Shown: one piece after another, positions 42,805 to 43,616 of the stretch
Position numbering within the stretch: position 1 is the first letter of the stretch
Layout of the letters: each line of letters begins with the position of its first letter
DNA from: DASUBN01 sp036263155
GTDB lineage: Bacteria > Pseudomonadota > Gammaproteobacteria > Natronospirales > REEB76
Direction of reading: 5' to 3'
DNA: 43,616 nucleotides
Assembly: GCA_036263155.1 (NCBI GenBank)
Contig: DATAHN010000039.1
Coordinates: forward strand, 1-43,616
Position numbers and translations under genes: made by a program
Notes under the pieces: model-generated
Told to the model about the DNA's origin: nothing
Database searches by the model: none
Seen by the model: the letters and a program-made list of their open reading frames with translations, nothing else

Positions 42805-43598
42805 GATCCGCCGCGCTCGTCCTGCTCGGGAGCCTGTGCACCGCCGCCGCCGCGGCGGACATCCCGCCGTCCGCGCCGCTACCGCCCGTGTACGTCGCGG
42901 TGGTCATCGATGATCTCGGCAACAGCTGGGAGGAGGGTCGGCGTACGGTGGCGCTGCCGGGGCCGGTGGCCTGCTCCATCCTGCCCCACACCGAGCGCGC
43001 CGAGGACATCGCAAACCTGGCCTATGCCGTCCGCAAGGAAGTGCTGCTGCATCTGCCCATGCAGTCCGTAGGCGAGCACCGCCTGGGCTCCGGCGCCGTG
43101 ACGCTGGACATGAAGGAGCGGGACATCCGTGCCACGGTGGCGGACGACCTCGTCTCCATCCCCCACGTGGTGGGCATGAACAACCACGAGGGCAGCCTCA
43201 TGACCCAGCACCCGGGCGACATGGCCTGGGTGATGCAGGCCCTGCGCGAGGCCGGGCCGTACTTCTATATAGACAGCTTCACTTCGGCGGACAGCGTCGC
43301 CTACCAGATCGCGCGGGAGCAGCATGTGCCGGCGGCGCGCCGCGACGTGTTCCTGGACGATGACAACGACGAGGCTTCGGTACGGTTGCAGTGGAACCGC
43401 CTGCTCAAACTCGCCCGCCGGCACGGCTTCGCACTGGCCATCGGCCATCCGCGCCCCGCCACGCTGGCGGTGCTGGAGCAGGAACTGCCGAAGCTCGCCT
43501 CACAGGGCGTGGTGCTGGTGGCGCCGTCGAAGATCGTGGAGCTGCAAGAACAACACCCCCTTGCTGGAATCATGGCGCCCGATTCTCTTGCTCCTTAG
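42801..43598 (+). CDS. yibQ: Divergent polysaccharide deacetylase family protein (YibQ-like)
   Basis: A 265-residue exported protein with a signal peptide (MRSAALVLLGSLCTAAAAA) and a NodB-like barrel of the divergent deacetylase family. Motifs include VAVVIDDLGNS (metal-binding Asp pair), LLHLPMQ, the histidine motif NNHEGSLM, and YFYIDSFTS. These match the family around the metal site, though hydrolase activity has not been shown for YibQ. It is the last complete gene and follows ctpA with a 4-base overlap, completing the envC-ctpA-yibQ block. Confidence 0.9.
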   Translation: MRSAALVLLGSLCTAAAAADIPPSAPLPPVYVAVVIDDLGNSWEEGRRTVALPGPVACSILPHTERAEDIANLAYAVRKEVLLHLPMQSVGEHRLGSGAVTLDMKERDIRATVADDLVSIPHVVGMNNHEGSLMTQHPGDMAWVMQALREAGPYFYIDSFTSADSVAYQIAREQHVPAARRDVFLDDDNDEASVRLQWNRLLKLARRHGFALAIGHPRPATLAVLEQELPKLASQGVVLVAPSKIVELQEQHPLAGIMAPDSLAP

Positions 43599-43607
43599 GA
43601 GTCAGAT

Positions 43608-43616
43608 ATGAAGGAT
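43608..43616 (+). CDS. Start of an unidentified downstream gene (three codons)
   Basis: TAGGAG, overlapping the yibQ stop codon, forms a strong ribosome site 7 bases before ATG AAG GAT at the right edge. A new gene probably begins here with Met-Lys-Asp, but nothing more can be read. Confidence 0.45.

Overview
The window is a G+C-rich chromosome segment (about two thirds G+C by eye) from a gammaproteobacterium. It contains the replication-origin neighbourhood: rpmH, rnpA, yidD, yidC and mnmE on one side, dnaA, dnaN, recF and gyrB on the other. Several other blocks are also typical of the class: glyQ-glyS-gmhB-plsC, glnA with ntrB-ntrC, yibN-grxC-secB-gpsA, and envC-ctpA-yibQ. No rRNA, tRNA, IS element, prophage or CRISPR array was found. 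The gene set suggests a free-living relative of the Xanthomonadales/Nevskiales-type lineages, but genus cannot be read from this sequence alone.

Layout. 1-6.7 kb: the end of a Kef-type antiporter, an amino-acid permease and mnmE, then an alpha/beta-hydrolase-OsmC fusion gene on the other strand that separates mnmE from yidC-yidD-rnpA-rpmH. 6.7-13.3 kb: dnaA, an origin-like gap with DnaA boxes, dnaN, a cluster of hairpins, recF carrying two perfect parS palindromes, and gyrB. 13.3-16.9 kb: a glycosyltransferase and a large secreted Asp-box/fibronectin-III protein. 16.9-21.3 kb: plsC, gmhB, glyS and glyQ on the minus strand. 21.3-26.8 kb: the nitrogen-control block, with glnA (sigma54 and sigma70 promoters plus an NtrC site), an acetyltransferase, a probable small RNA on the minus strand, a DUF4124 protein, and ntrB-ntrC with a second NtrC site lying on the ntrB start codon. 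26.8-29.5 kb: OsmC, a lipoprotein, a class 1B-type dihydroorotate dehydrogenase and trmL. 29.5-33.9 kb: an ArsR-led operon with four SRPBCC/AHSA1 paralogues, an MFS pump and a YceI protein. 34-37.7 kb: a CHASE-type diguanylate cyclase and a secreted M28 peptidase. 37.9-43.6 kb: gpsA-secB-grxC-yibN, divergent from envC-ctpA-yibQ.

The least expected element is the probable small RNA at 23507-23719 (minus strand). It has a well-spaced sigma70 promoter, a 19-bp palindrome at its predicted 5' end, four hairpins whose loops are C-rich (for example UCCCC, CCUCCCU, CUACCCCA), and a GC-rich terminator with a GAAA tetraloop and six U residues. It lies between glnA and ntrBC. The architecture resembles C-rich-loop riboregulators such as Xanthomonas sX13, but identity or novelty cannot be settled without a search. 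Other points worth checking are the two parS sites in recF, the four-hairpin dnaN-recF gap, the four-paralogue ArsR/SRPBCC operon, and a 131-bp non-coding element with 10-bp terminal inverted repeats next to gpsA.
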